Positions 8,058 to 16,755 of a stretch of 64,000 bases of DNA are shown piece by piece. The notes under the pieces are model-generated. The model saw only the letters and a program-made list of their open reading frames with translations, searched no databases and had not been told where the DNA came from. Origin of the DNA: Rhodococcus sp. RD6.2 (GTDB taxonomy: Bacteria > Actinomycetota > Actinomycetes > Mycobacteriales > Mycobacteriaceae); the NCBI RefSeq assembly GCF_001040705.1, contig NZ_CVQP01000005.1, positions 110,675 to 174,674 of the forward strand, in the 5' to 3' direction. Both the position numbers and the translations under genes were made by a program. The first letter of the stretch is position 1. Each line of letters begins with the position of its first letter.

Positions 8058-9530
8058 TCACTTCTGCGGGCTTCTCCGGTTCGGCCGCCCCCGTCGGATC
8101 AGCTGGCGGTCGAGGGCGCCTGCGACAAGGTGGTCCAGGTGGTGCCGGTGGTTGACCCGCGGCTGCCGGTCCGGATCGATGTGTGGCGGCGCAGTCCACT
8201 CGGTTCGGCCCGGATGCGCCGACTCGGTTGGTGCGACACGGGTTTTCCAGCCGCCGGGTCCGTCGTGGACGAGGGCGTGGCAGCTGTCGCAGGCGAGGTC
8301 CTCGTTGGTGATGTCGGTGGCGCCGCCGTCCTGCCATTCGGTGATGTGGTGGACGGCGGTGAGGGAGGCGGGCGCATCACAGCCGGGTCGCGTGCAGCCG
8401 CGGGAGGCGGCGATGAGCGCGAGTCGCTGATCCGCGGAGGCGAGGCGGCGGCTGCGGCCGAGGTGCAGGGGCCGGCCGTTGTGGTCGAACAGCGCGAGCA
8501 CGGGGTGGGCGCTCTGGGCCATCCGCAGCGCGTCACTGATGGGGACGATTCCACCGGTCGCTGTGGTCGCCACGCCGACCGCCTTTTCGAGCTGCCCGAT
8601 CGTCATGGTGATGATCGCGGTCACCGGAAGCCCTCGGTGGCTGCCGAGGATTCCGGACGAGAGCATCTGCTGTAGCGCGACTTTCAGCCCGTCATGGTTG
8701 CGTTGCACTGCGGTGCGTGTGTCGCGGGCGGCAGCCTTCGCCAGCGCTGTTCGATCCAAGTCCGGGGAATCGACGTCCCCGGGCGGGGAGTCAGGGTCGT
8801 CGGGATTGTTCATGCCAGGCCTCGCAAGCTTGGCGAGGACCGGTTCGAGTAGGGCCCGAGCCTCCGGGTCCAACAGCCCGGAGACAGGAGTCATGAGATC
8901 GGCACCCTGCTTGCCCAGCCTCAGCCCGCGGCGGCGCTTGCGTTCACGCTCGTCGGGGACACTGCCGTCCGGGCTGAGGTGGGCGAGCAGGTGGATGCCG
9001 ACCTTGGTTACGTCCTCGGGCGTGGTGGAGCGTGCGGCGTCGGAGAGGATTCGCTCGGCGACATCGATCTCGTCGGACGTTGTGCCGTGCGGGATTTGCC
9101 GCATCGTCCGGGCGATCGCGGCGACATGGTCGGGGCCGATCGCGCCGTCATGGACGGCCGACGCGGTGGTGGGCAGCGTGGCCTCCATCGCCTCACCGCT
9201 GACCGTGTGCCAGGTTCCGGTCTTGGCGGCACCCTTCGCGCGCTTCGCGGCGTCGGCCGCCGAGATGCGGAGGGTCGAGACAAGGAAATCGTTGACGGAC
9301 CGGCAGGCCAGATTGCCGGGGATCGAGCGCTCGACAGACTCGACGACGAGCCGGTGCCCGACCGCGGACGCCTTGCGCAGCGAAATCTCCATCCGCTGCA
9401 GTGCTTCGACGATCTCGGCCTCGGACAGCCCCGTCAGTGACTCAGCAAGCAGCCCTTCAACGGCGGCATCGATGGCGGCCAGGTGGTGTTCCACCTGGCC
9501 TGTCCCATCAATATCCGCGGTCGAAAGCAT
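8058..9530 (-). CDS. DUF222 / HNH endonuclease (13E12 repeat family)
   Basis: A 490-residue protein with a helical N-terminal DUF222 region (residues about 30-330) and a C-terminal HNH nuclease motif: RGCTRPGCDAPASLTAVHHITEW, then DLACDSCHALVH. These hold the CxxPxC and CxxCH zinc ligands and the HH catalytic pair. The family is highly repeated in mycolata genomes and is thought to behave like a mobile nuclease; function is not settled. ATG 9530 has TATGAT six bases upstream and no Shine-Dalgarno, so translation is probably leaderless. A LexA-type box lies over the start, implying induction by DNA damage. It is intact while its neighbours on both sides are broken R-M genes. Confidence 0.9.
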   Translation of the reverse strand: MLSTADIDGTGQVEHHLAAIDAAVEGLLAESLTGLSEAEIVEALQRMEISLRKASAVGHRLVVESVERSIPGNLACRSVNDFLVSTLRISAADAAKRAKGAAKTGTWHTVSGEAMEATLPTTASAVHDGAIGPDHVAAIARTMRQIPHGTTSDEIDVAERILSDAARSTTPEDVTKVGIHLLAHLSPDGSVPDERERKRRRGLRLGKQGADLMTPVSGLLDPEARALLEPVLAKLARPGMNNPDDPDSPPGDVDSPDLDRTALAKAAARDTRTAVQRNHDGLKVALQQMLSSGILGSHRGLPVTAIITMTIGQLEKAVGVATTATGGIVPISDALRMAQSAHPVLALFDHNGRPLHLGRSRRLASADQRLALIAASRGCTRPGCDAPASLTAVHHITEWQDGGATDITNEDLACDSCHALVHDGPGGWKTRVAPTESAHPGRTEWTAPPHIDPDRQPRVNHRHHLDHLVAGALDRQLIRRGRPNRRSPQK

Positions 9531-9536
9531 GTTCGA
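9521..9536. promoter_or_regulatory. LexA/SOS box over the HNH gene start
   Basis: TCGAAAGCATGTTCGA matches the actinobacterial SOS box TCGAAC-N4-GTTCGA with one mismatch. It overlaps the ATG of the minus-strand DUF222/HNH gene and abuts its -10-like TATGAT (9537-9542), so LexA bound here would block initiation. Mycobacterial 13E12 genes are known LexA targets. Confidence 0.75.
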
Positions 9537-9601
9537 ATCATAGCGCAGCCCACCGACACAAACTGGAGATCCAAGTCAACCTGTTCACGAGTGCGCTTCG
9601 A

Positions 9602-10544
9602 TCACTCGAAGTAGTCCTCGTCGACCTCGACAACAGTGAACACTTGCCGGGCCTGGACTGCGACTCCATAGCGGATCATCAACTCCGCGAGGCGTTGTCC
9701 GTCGATGAGAATGACGCGCGTACCGATCTTCTGCGCGTACTCGCGGGCGCCGGAGGTGAATGCGCTGGTGGCGATGAAGACGCCACGGGCCGCGCCGACG
9801 CCGTGCAGGACACCGACGAATGCCTGGATCTCAGGCCTGCCGACAGTGTCACCTGCCGCGTAGGGCTTGAACAGGCCCGACGGCAACTTCACGACGGCAT
9901 CGAGCTTCTGCTCCTCGACCAAGAACCGTCGAAGTTCCTGGTGCGCCTTCGCATCATCCGAACAGCACGCCGTCCGGCACGATCACAGCCGCGCGGCCAC
10001 CCGGCTTGAGCAGGCGCAGGAACAGCGCGAGGAACAGCAGCTCCGTCTTCTTCGTCTTCGCGATCTGCTGCGAATCCTTCGCGGTGTTCTCGTAGTCCAA
10101 CGACCCCGCGAATGGCGGGTTGACGAGGATCGGCGAATACGCCTCGGCATCAACGGTGTTCGCTTCGGCGAGAGAGTCCCGGTAGCGGATGTCGGGCTGT
10201 TCGATGCCGTGCAACAGCATGTTCAGCGAGCCGATTCGGAGCATCGTGTTGTCGAAGTCGAATCCGTGGAACATCTCGTGGTGGTACTGCTGCTTTCCGG
10301 CGCCCGCGTTGATCGCGTCGGCGTGGTTGGCGCGCATGTACTCTGGCGCGCCACCAGGAAGCCACACGTACATCCCCGCGCTCGGGATCGTCAGCCGCGC
10401 GTCCTTCATGAAGTGGGCGTAAGTGGACTCCTCGCCGCGCATGTTCTTGATGAACGGAAACACCTGCTGATCGACGATCGCGAACATCTCGTCGGGATGC
10501 TTGTACTTGAACTTCGACCACCGCAGGTCGTCGAACGGGCGCCC
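9602..10544 (-). pseudogene. hsdM: Chimeric remnant: HsdM methyltransferase joined to Mrr nuclease tail
   Basis: From 10544 the frame reads as a type I DNA methyltransferase (FDDLRWSKFKYKHPDEMF, VFPFIKNM, YAHFMKDARLTIPS), then jumps from TIPS to AG..EYMRANHADA, deleting the central SAM-binding part. It resumes with FHGFDFDNTMLRIGS, the catalytic NPPF motif (ILVNPPFAGSLDYENTAKD) and [19 protein letters not shown], then stops at 9954. A shifted frame continues as HsdM ([34 protein letters not shown]) and switches at about 9856 to an Mrr_cat restriction domain end ([45 protein letters not shown]). Deletion, frameshift and fusion make it non-functional as a methylase. Confidence 0.85.
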
Positions 10545-10680
10545 ACCCCACCGACAAGAGCACCGTTGTTGCGACGGAGCCGCCACGCCCGACGATGCTG
10601 TGATCGCGCTCATGCGAGTCCGGGTGTGACACCCTCCCTGGGTGCTGATGGGGCAGCACCGGGCGAACACGGGGGAACGA

Positions 10681-11901
10681 GTGGCTGACGACCACGATCT
10701 GCAGGGAATTGACGCCGAAGACATCTTCGAGCGGCATCGACACAAGGTGCGGGACCTGATCGAATTCGGACTGATCGGCCTCATCCTGTACGGGATCTTG
10801 GTCGCGCTGGTCGTCGGGTACAACCGATCGTCCACACCGACCATCGGTGACGACGCCCCGAGGTTCGAATCCACGATCTCGGTCCCGGATGGCGCAGCGA
10901 TTCTGGCGCTCCTCGCAACCCTGGTTGTCGCGTCGCATGTGGCGGTGTCGCAGATCAAATCATCCGGACCAGGTGACCCCACCGGATACGTGCGACGACG
11001 ACTGATCGGCAGGACTTCCATCTTCGTCGGGATTGTCGCCACCGCCACCGGGGCGGCAACCTTCTTCCATGACCTGAACGAGTTCAACATCGGACAACTC
11101 GCGGTGGCAGCCGCCGCCTTCGCCGTTGCCGTGTTCGCTGGCGACGTGCGGTCCGTTCTCGGGACCGACTCGCGGATCGACATGGAGGTGGACGGCGTAC
11201 GGCACCGCCGCGAAGTCGACGCGATCACCCGGGTCATCGGTCGATGGGAAACCACTCGCGCCCACACGAGGGTGACAATGGTTCGCGATGTGGCAGCTGT
11301 CGGCCTGGTCGGCGCGGCACCACTCGCCGTCCTCGCCGCTGTCCGCTCATCGCATCCACTCGCCGAACGTCCCATCGACATCGGCATCGCACTTCTCGCA
11401 GGTGTCGTTCTCGCCGGAATCACGCAGGAGGTCGTCTACCGGGGCGTCCTGGCATTTGTGACCCGCGACCCCATGATCCTGATCGCCTCCATCGGTTTCA
11501 GTGTGTTCATCGCCGTGGTCACTGCCGCCGCCACCATCGCAAGGTGGAATTCCAACGACGGGACAGCCGTGAGGCTCGTTCTCATCGCGGTGTTCATCTG
11601 GGTTTTCTACGCACCGCAAGTACTCGTCGCGGCAGGATTCTGGAGGGCGACGCCCGCATGGGTTCCCGGCACCACGGCCCGTCCGCGCTTGCATGCGGCG
11701 CTGACTCGACATCTCAACAGGCTGAAAAAGGCCGAGCCGAAGCCGACCTCAACTGCCGCCAAGCGGAACCCGATCTCGGCGCTGATCCACCGGTACCGAC
11801 TTGCCACCGGCTTGGTTGGTGAAGATACGCCGGCGACCACCCCGGCCCCGGACCCCGACGAGGGCCCGCAGATGGTGGGAACTCCCCAGTTGATCCGCTG
11901 A
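10681..11901 (+). CDS. Multi-span membrane protein of unknown function
   Basis: 406 residues. GTG 10681 is chosen because GGGGGAACGA precedes it; an ATG-like start further up would add a polar tail. Hydrophobic stretches fall near residues 25-45 (LIEFGLIGLILYGILVALVVG), 72-92, 118-140, 206-222, 236-255, 270-295 and 310-330, so about seven helices, followed by a cytoplasmic Lys/Pro-rich tail. I recognise no domain. It stands alone between the R-M remnants and a convergent gene. Confidence 0.65.
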   Translation: MADDHDLQGIDAEDIFERHRHKVRDLIEFGLIGLILYGILVALVVGYNRSSTPTIGDDAPRFESTISVPDGAAILALLATLVVASHVAVSQIKSSGPGDPTGYVRRRLIGRTSIFVGIVATATGAATFFHDLNEFNIGQLAVAAAAFAVAVFAGDVRSVLGTDSRIDMEVDGVRHRREVDAITRVIGRWETTRAHTRVTMVRDVAAVGLVGAAPLAVLAAVRSSHPLAERPIDIGIALLAGVVLAGITQEVVYRGVLAFVTRDPMILIASIGFSVFIAVVTAAATIARWNSNDGTAVRLVLIAVFIWVFYAPQVLVAAGFWRATPAWVPGTTARPRLHAALTRHLNRLKKAEPKPTSTAAKRNPISALIHRYRLATGLVGEDTPATTPAPDPDEGPQMVGTPQLIR

Positions 11902-11921
11902 CACCTGCGTCGATCGGGCGG

Positions 11922-12584
11922 TCACCCAACGACGTTCGGCACGTACTTCTTCCCCTGCATCCAGGCGAGGACGTCGAGGATGCGCAGCGCGGGGACGCGC
12001 TCGTCGAGTCCGGCCTGCTCACGCAGTGCGATCAGCCGCCGGTGCAGTTCCCGGTTGTCCTCGCGCAGCGCGACGCGGATCGGTTCGGTGTGCTCGACCG
12101 TGGTGCCGAGTTGCAGCCCGATGACGCGGTCGTAGATCGGGTGCAGCCGGGGACGTTTGCGGGCAACGAGTTTGGTGGCGGTGGTGCGGCCGATGCCGTG
12201 CACCTCGGTGAGCGCCAACTCCAGCCGCGACACCGGCGACTCGGCTGTGACGGCCTCGGATTCGTCGGCGAGGTCGCGGTCCTCCCCCACCTCCTGCAGC
12301 AGCGCCGTCAGCTCGGAGCGCTTGTCCTGTAACAGGATCAGTGCCCCCTGTGCGGGCACCTTCACGGACAGCAGCGTGACGGCCACCAGGTCGTCGGCGG
12401 TGAACACGTCACGGTCGGCATCGCGTCGACCACTGGGATCCCAGGCGTCCCAGAGCGCGCCGGTGCGCAGGTACCCGGTCTTGACGAGTTTGCGGGTGAA
12501 GTACTCGTGCAGCACGTCGACGGCTGCAGCGTCGTCCCCGTCGCGCAGGACCCGGGGCAGCCGGAGCGCGGGAGCGTCAGGCAT
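11922..12584 (-). CDS. DUF6308-like protein with helix-hairpin-helix-type motif
   Basis: 220 residues. The stretch VHGIGRTTATKLVARKRPRLHPIYDRVIGLQLG resembles the helix-hairpin-helix segment of DNA glycosylase-like proteins and fits uncharacterised DUF6308 proteins. The start overlaps the stop of the upstream gene by eight bases, so the two are translated together. A role in DNA binding or repair is inference only. Confidence 0.65.
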   Translation of the reverse strand: MPDAPALRLPRVLRDGDDAAAVDVLHEYFTRKLVKTGYLRTGALWDAWDPSGRRDADRDVFTADDLVAVTLLSVKVPAQGALILLQDKRSELTALLQEVGEDRDLADESEAVTAESPVSRLELALTEVHGIGRTTATKLVARKRPRLHPIYDRVIGLQLGTTVEHTEPIRVALREDNRELHRRLIALREQAGLDERVPALRILDVLAWMQGKKYVPNVVG

Positions 12585-13149
12585 CGTCGGACGCCCGGTT
12601 CAGGACGTGCGCTGCGAAGGCACGGTTGTGCTGCTGCGCATAGGGTCCGCGGCCAGCCGCGGCGAGTCCGTCGGCGAGTGACCGGATCGCCGCAGCCAAC
12701 GGCAGGTCGAAGAACTGGTCGTCCGCTCCGTCGTCGGAAACGAACCAGTCGACCACCACGACGTCCGAGTCGAGGGTGGACGGTGTGAACCGCAGCAGTG
12801 GGTAGCGCATCGTGAACCGGTCGAGGGCGAATCCCGACGCGGCGGTCATCGCGGACGCCGAGAGATGCAGGACCACGCGGTAGTCGACGATGTCGCCGTC
12901 CTCGAGGAACCGCTCGACGTGCAGCACCTCCGCGGGACCGATGGCGAGGGTGAACAGCCGGTGCCGGTCCGCCGCGTGGTTCGTCGCGGGCAGGGCGCTG
13001 AGCGTCCAACGGTCCACTTCACCGCCGGCCGGGTCGTCGAATGCGTCGGCCAGACAGTCGCCGATCAGGTCGGTGACAACCTCGAAGAACGGGTCGCGTT
13101 GCAGTTCCTCGAAATTGGCATCGCTGGCGGCCGGGTCGATGGTGGTCAT
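12577..13149 (-). CDS. Conserved hypothetical protein
   Basis: 190 residues, acidic, no membrane segment and no signal peptide; starts MTTIDPAASDANFEELQ. Its end overlaps the next gene by eight bases and it follows the PP2C gene by 40 bp, so all three form one minus-strand unit. No domain recognised. Confidence 0.65.
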   Translation of the reverse strand: MTTIDPAASDANFEELQRDPFFEVVTDLIGDCLADAFDDPAGGEVDRWTLSALPATNHAADRHRLFTLAIGPAEVLHVERFLEDGDIVDYRVVLHLSASAMTAASGFALDRFTMRYPLLRFTPSTLDSDVVVVDWFVSDDGADDQFFDLPLAAAIRSLADGLAAAGRGPYAQQHNRAFAAHVLNRASDDA

Positions 13150-13189
13150 CCGGTCAGGCTACAGCCGGGCCGCCCGCCTGGACCGGACG

Positions 13190-14032
13190 TCAACGTGGCG
13201 TCCACACCCCGACGACGGTCCGGTCGTCGACCTGCCGGTCGGCGTCGAAGGCGATGCGGTCGGCGAGGTCGCTGATGCGGGGCGGGTTGCTCCACCCGGA
13301 CGCGAAGGACGCGGCGACGGCGCTGCTGCCGTCGTCGAAGGCGTCGGCGACCCCGTCGCTGCACACGAGCAGCAACTCTTCGTGGCCGATCTCGAAGCTG
13401 GCGCCGGTGACGACGGCATCGTCGGGCAGGGGCAGGACGAGCGCGCCGGAGGTGGCGATCTGGTGCCTGGTGAGCCGTCCGCCCGACATGAGGAGCCACG
13501 GCTCGAATCCGAGTGCTCCGCCGCGGGTGCGGCGCCACCAGGCGCTGCTGTCCCCGACGGTGGCGGTGTGTGCGAGCCACGGTCCCCGGCCGATGTCGGT
13601 CGGTTCCACGACGAGTGCGGTCGCCGTGGTCGCCATGACGGAGTACACGGCGCCGAGGCTGGGGGCGCGGTCGCCGAGCAGGTCGCCTGCCGCTCGGGTC
13701 ACGGCCAGCGAGGCGACCTTGAGGTGTGCGGTCCAGTCCCCCGACACTTCGAGGTCGGCGGTGAGCAGGTGCTCGGCGAGCGCGGCGCTCGCGGCAGCGG
13801 CCGCGAGGTGCGAGTGTTCGGCGGCCCCGACTCCGTCACAGACGACGACGGCGATCCGGCCGCCGCCATGACGCACCGCGTAGGCGTCCTGCCTGCGGGT
13901 TTTCTGCCGGGTGTCGCCCTGGCGTGACGCGGCGCGCACGGTCCAGCCGTTCGCGTCGACGGCGTCGTGGACGCTGTGGGGTACCACGCCACCGCGCATC
14001 GAACTACTGCGTATCGGGTTTCCTGTCGCCAT
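13190..14032 (-). CDS. PP2C-family Ser/Thr phosphatase
   Basis: 280 residues. The metal-binding Asp motifs of PP2C enzymes are present in order: RRQDAYAV, VVVCDGVGAAEHS, ATVGDSSAWW, LLLVCSDGVADAF and DDRTVVGVW. It should dephosphorylate Ser/Thr residues in the cytosol; no membrane segment is seen and no kinase gene is nearby. ATG 14032 is preferred over the upstream in-frame ATG at 14167 because GAGGG lies before it and the extra N terminus would be unlike the family. First gene of a unit with two hypothetical genes. Confidence 0.85.
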   Translation of the reverse strand: MATGNPIRSSSMRGGVVPHSVHDAVDANGWTVRAASRQGDTRQKTRRQDAYAVRHGGGRIAVVVCDGVGAAEHSHLAAAAASAALAEHLLTADLEVSGDWTAHLKVASLAVTRAAGDLLGDRAPSLGAVYSVMATTATALVVEPTDIGRGPWLAHTATVGDSSAWWRRTRGGALGFEPWLLMSGGRLTRHQIATSGALVLPLPDDAVVTGASFEIGHEELLLVCSDGVADAFDDGSSAVAASFASGWSNPPRISDLADRIAFDADRQVDDRTVVGVWTPR

Positions 14033-14150
14033 GTTGCCCTCGATCGGTCGAGACGGTCCGCGTCGTATTGTCGTCGCCGCCGCCGCCGATCCCGCGCCTC
14101 TCCGGACACGCGGCGTGTCCACCGACAGATCAACGCCACACCGACCCCAA

Positions 14151-14180
14151 TTGAATTGTTCGGCCACCCGAACTTAGAAT
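14151..14180 (+). promoter_or_regulatory. Leaderless promoter with operator for the metal ABC operon
   Basis: -35 TTGAAT (14151-14156) and -10 TAGAAT (14175-14180) are 18 bp apart; the start ATG (14187) lies seven bases past the -10, where transcription should begin. Between the two boxes is a perfect inverted repeat GTTCGG-CCAC-CCGAAC (14158-14173), well placed for a metal-dependent repressor. Confidence 0.7.
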
Positions 14181-14186
14181 CTCGCC

Positions 14187-15134
14187 ATGCCAATGTTTCG
14201 CCGTGCCGGCGATCGCCGCGCGTCGCGCCCGTGGGTGGCGGCGGCAGCCGCCGCCGCGATACTCACCGTCACGCTCACCGGGTGTGGACAGGTGTTGACC
14301 AGCGACGACGACCGCCCGGTCGTGCTGACGACCTTCACTGTGCTCTCGGACATCGCGAGCAACGTCGCGGGCGACAGGCTGAGGGTCGAGTCGGTCACGA
14401 AGCCGGGCGCAGAGATCCACGGCTACGAACCGACCCCGGGCGACATGCGGCGCGCCGCGTCTGCCGATCTCATCGTCGACAACGGCCTGAACCTCGAAGC
14501 CTGGTTCGAGCAGTTCGTGCACGAACTCCACCGCCCGCGGGTCGTCGCGACCGACGGAATCGAACCGATCGACATCGCCGCCGACGCCTACGCGGGCAAG
14601 CCCAACCCGCACGCCTGGATGAGCCCGCTGAACGTGCAGACCTACGTCGACAACCTGGTCGTGGCGTTCACCGACCTCGACCCCGACGGCGCGGCGGTGT
14701 TCGCGGCCAACGGCGACGCATACAAGCAGCAGTTGCAGCAGGTGCAGGACGAGATGACCGCCCGGCTCGCGACCCTGCCCGAGCGGCAGCGCGCCCTCGT
14801 CACCTGCGAGGGCGCCTTCTCCTACCTCGCCCGCGACACCGGCCTCACCGAGCGGTACATCTGGCCCGTCAACGCGGAACAGCAGGCCACACCCCAGCAG
14901 CTGACCGCGGCGATCGAATTCGTCAAGGCCAACGATGTTCCGGCCGTGTTCTGCGAGTCGACGGTCTCGGACGCGCCGATGCGGCAGGTGGTCTCCGCGA
15001 CGGGCGCGCGGTTCGGCGGCACGCTCTACGTCGACTCGCTGTCCGAGGCGGACGGCCCGGTGCCCACCTACCTGGACCTGATCCGGCACGACGCCGACAC
15101 GGTCGTCACAGCCCTCACAGGAAGTGAGTCATGA
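14187..15134 (+). CDS. Metal ABC transporter substrate-binding lipoprotein (Mn/Zn type)
   Basis: 315-residue cluster A-I solute-binding protein. Lipoprotein signal with lipobox LTGC near residue 33. The likely metal ligands are His in GAEIHGYEP, His in KPNPHAWMSP, Glu in VTCEGAFSY and Asp in LYVDSLSE; the H-H-E-D set is typical of manganese/iron binders (PsaA/MntC type) rather than of the His-rich zinc binders, so Mn is my first guess. The gene starts at its predicted transcription start with no ribosome site. It overlaps the ATPase gene by four bases. Confidence 0.9.
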   Translation: MPMFRRAGDRRASRPWVAAAAAAAILTVTLTGCGQVLTSDDDRPVVLTTFTVLSDIASNVAGDRLRVESVTKPGAEIHGYEPTPGDMRRAASADLIVDNGLNLEAWFEQFVHELHRPRVVATDGIEPIDIAADAYAGKPNPHAWMSPLNVQTYVDNLVVAFTDLDPDGAAVFAANGDAYKQQLQQVQDEMTARLATLPERQRALVTCEGAFSYLARDTGLTERYIWPVNAEQQATPQQLTAAIEFVKANDVPAVFCESTVSDAPMRQVVSATGARFGGTLYVDSLSEADGPVPTYLDLIRHDADTVVTALTGSES

Positions 15135-15874
15135 CCGCAGACACGGCCGTTCGGATCAAGGACGTCACCGTCCACTACGGTCCGGTCCTCGCCCTCGACC
15201 ACGTCTCGCTGGACCTCGAACCCGCGTCGATCTGCGGCCTGATCGGCATGAACGGGTCGGGGAAGTCGACGCTGTTCAAGTCGGTGATGGGCATCGTCCG
15301 CCCCGATACCGGTTCGGTGGAGATCGGCGGCGGATCGCCCGCGGCGGCCCGTAAACGCGCCGCCGTCGGCTACGTGCCGCAGTCCGAGGAGATCGACTGG
15401 GCGTTCCCTCTGTCCGTGCGGGACGTGGTGATGACGGGACGCTACGGCCACCTCGGCTTCACGCGCAGGCCCCGCCGCCGCGACCACGACGCCGTCGACG
15501 TCGCGCTCGATCGCGTGCACCTGACGGACCTGCAGGATCGGCAGATCGGGCAACTGTCCGGCGGCCAGCGCAAGCGCGCCTTCGTAGCCCGCGCGATCGC
15601 GCAGGAGGCGTCGGTGCTGCTGCTCGACGAACCGTTCGCGGGCGTCGACAAGCGCAGCGAACAGACCATCACGACCTTGCTGCGTGAACTGGCCGGGGAC
15701 GGCACCGCCATCCTGGTCTCCACCCACGACCTGCAGGCGTTGCCGCGCCTGGCCGATCGGGCGGTACTGCTGATGCAGCGCATTCTCGCGGACGGGGACA
15801 TCCTCGACGTCCTGCGGCCCGAGAACCTGGTCCGGGCATTCGGTATCGACCCGCTGGAAGGACCGGTGCGGTGA
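15131..15874 (+). CDS. Metal ABC transporter ATP-binding protein
   Basis: 247 residues with Walker A GMNGSGKSTL (about 42-51), Q-loop YVPQSEEIDW, signature LSGGQRKRAFVARA, Walker B VLLLDEPFAGVD and the switch His in LVSTHDL. It powers the uptake system of the neighbouring binding protein and permease. Both junctions are four-base overlaps (ATGA and GTGA), so the operon is translationally coupled. Confidence 0.93.
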   Translation: MTADTAVRIKDVTVHYGPVLALDHVSLDLEPASICGLIGMNGSGKSTLFKSVMGIVRPDTGSVEIGGGSPAAARKRAAVGYVPQSEEIDWAFPLSVRDVVMTGRYGHLGFTRRPRRRDHDAVDVALDRVHLTDLQDRQIGQLSGGQRKRAFVARAIAQEASVLLLDEPFAGVDKRSEQTITTLLRELAGDGTAILVSTHDLQALPRLADRAVLLMQRILADGDILDVLRPENLVRAFGIDPLEGPVR

Positions 15875-16740
15875 ATCTCGTTGACCTGCTTCTCGATCCG
15901 TTCGCGTATTCATTCATGACACGGGCACTCGCCGCGACGGTGATCGCATCGGTGGTGTGCGCGGTGCTGTCGTGCTGGCTGGTGTTGATCGGCTGGTCAC
16001 TGATGGGCGACGCCGTCTCGCACGCCGTGCTGCCCGGTGTCGTGCTCGCGTACGTCGTCGGGGCACCGTTCGCGATCGGCGCGGTGATCTTCGGGTTCCT
16101 GGCGGTCGCGCTCATCGGAGCGGTCCGCGGCACGAGCCGGGTGAAGGAAGACGCCGCCATCGGCATCGTCTTCACCACTCTGTTCGCGCTCGGTCTGGTG
16201 CTGATTTCGGTGACGCCGAGCCAAACCGACTTGAACCACATCATTTTCGGCAATCTGCTCGGGGTGTCCACCTCCGACCTGGTGCAGATCGCGATCCTCG
16301 GCGCGCTCGTTCTGCTGGTTCTCGTGCTCAAGCGCCGCGACTTCACCCTGTATGCGTTCGACCCCATCCACGCGCATGCGATCGGGCTCAACCCGCGGAT
16401 GCTCGGTGCGACGCTCCTGGGTCTGCTCGCGTTGACCTGTGTGGTGGCGTTGCAGGTCGTCGGCGTGGTGCTGGTGGTGGCGATGCTGATCATTCCGGGC
16501 GCCACCGCATACCTGCTGACCGACCGGTTCAGCCGGATGCTGCTGATCGCCCCCGCGACCTCCGCGGCCTGCGGGGTCGTCGGCCTGTATGTCTCCTACT
16601 ACCAGGACACCTCGCCGGGCGGCATGGTCGTCCTCACGCAGGGCGTGCTGTTCACGCTTGTCTACCTCTTCGGCCCCCGCCACGGGCTCGTCGCGACACG
16701 CTGGCAGGCCCGTCGCCGCCGTGCCCTCCTGTCCGGGTGA
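15871..16740 (+). CDS. Metal ABC transporter permease
   Basis: 289-residue ABC-3 family permease with about eight hydrophobic segments; the conserved SLMGDAVSHAVLPGVVLAY segment and the downstream GAVRGTSRVKEDAAIGIVFTT are characteristic of Mn/Zn/Fe importers. It overlaps the ATPase gene by four bases and closes the three-gene operon. Confidence 0.92.
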   Translation: MNLVDLLLDPFAYSFMTRALAATVIASVVCAVLSCWLVLIGWSLMGDAVSHAVLPGVVLAYVVGAPFAIGAVIFGFLAVALIGAVRGTSRVKEDAAIGIVFTTLFALGLVLISVTPSQTDLNHIIFGNLLGVSTSDLVQIAILGALVLLVLVLKRRDFTLYAFDPIHAHAIGLNPRMLGATLLGLLALTCVVALQVVGVVLVVAMLIIPGATAYLLTDRFSRMLLIAPATSAACGVVGLYVSYYQDTSPGGMVVLTQGVLFTLVYLFGPRHGLVATRWQARRRRALLSG

Positions 16741-16755
16741 GCCACCCCGCGACAG

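Noticed and set aside
6181-10544. An active mobile element carrying the R-M remnants
   Set aside because: I found no transposase, integrase or terminal inverted repeats at the borders, so only decay and recombination can be supported.
9954-11423. A 489-codon open frame on the minus strand opposite the membrane protein gene
   Set aside because: Only the part below 10544 resembles HsdM; the rest is the antisense shadow of the plus-strand gene at 10681-11901, rich in Arg, Ser and Thr without domains.
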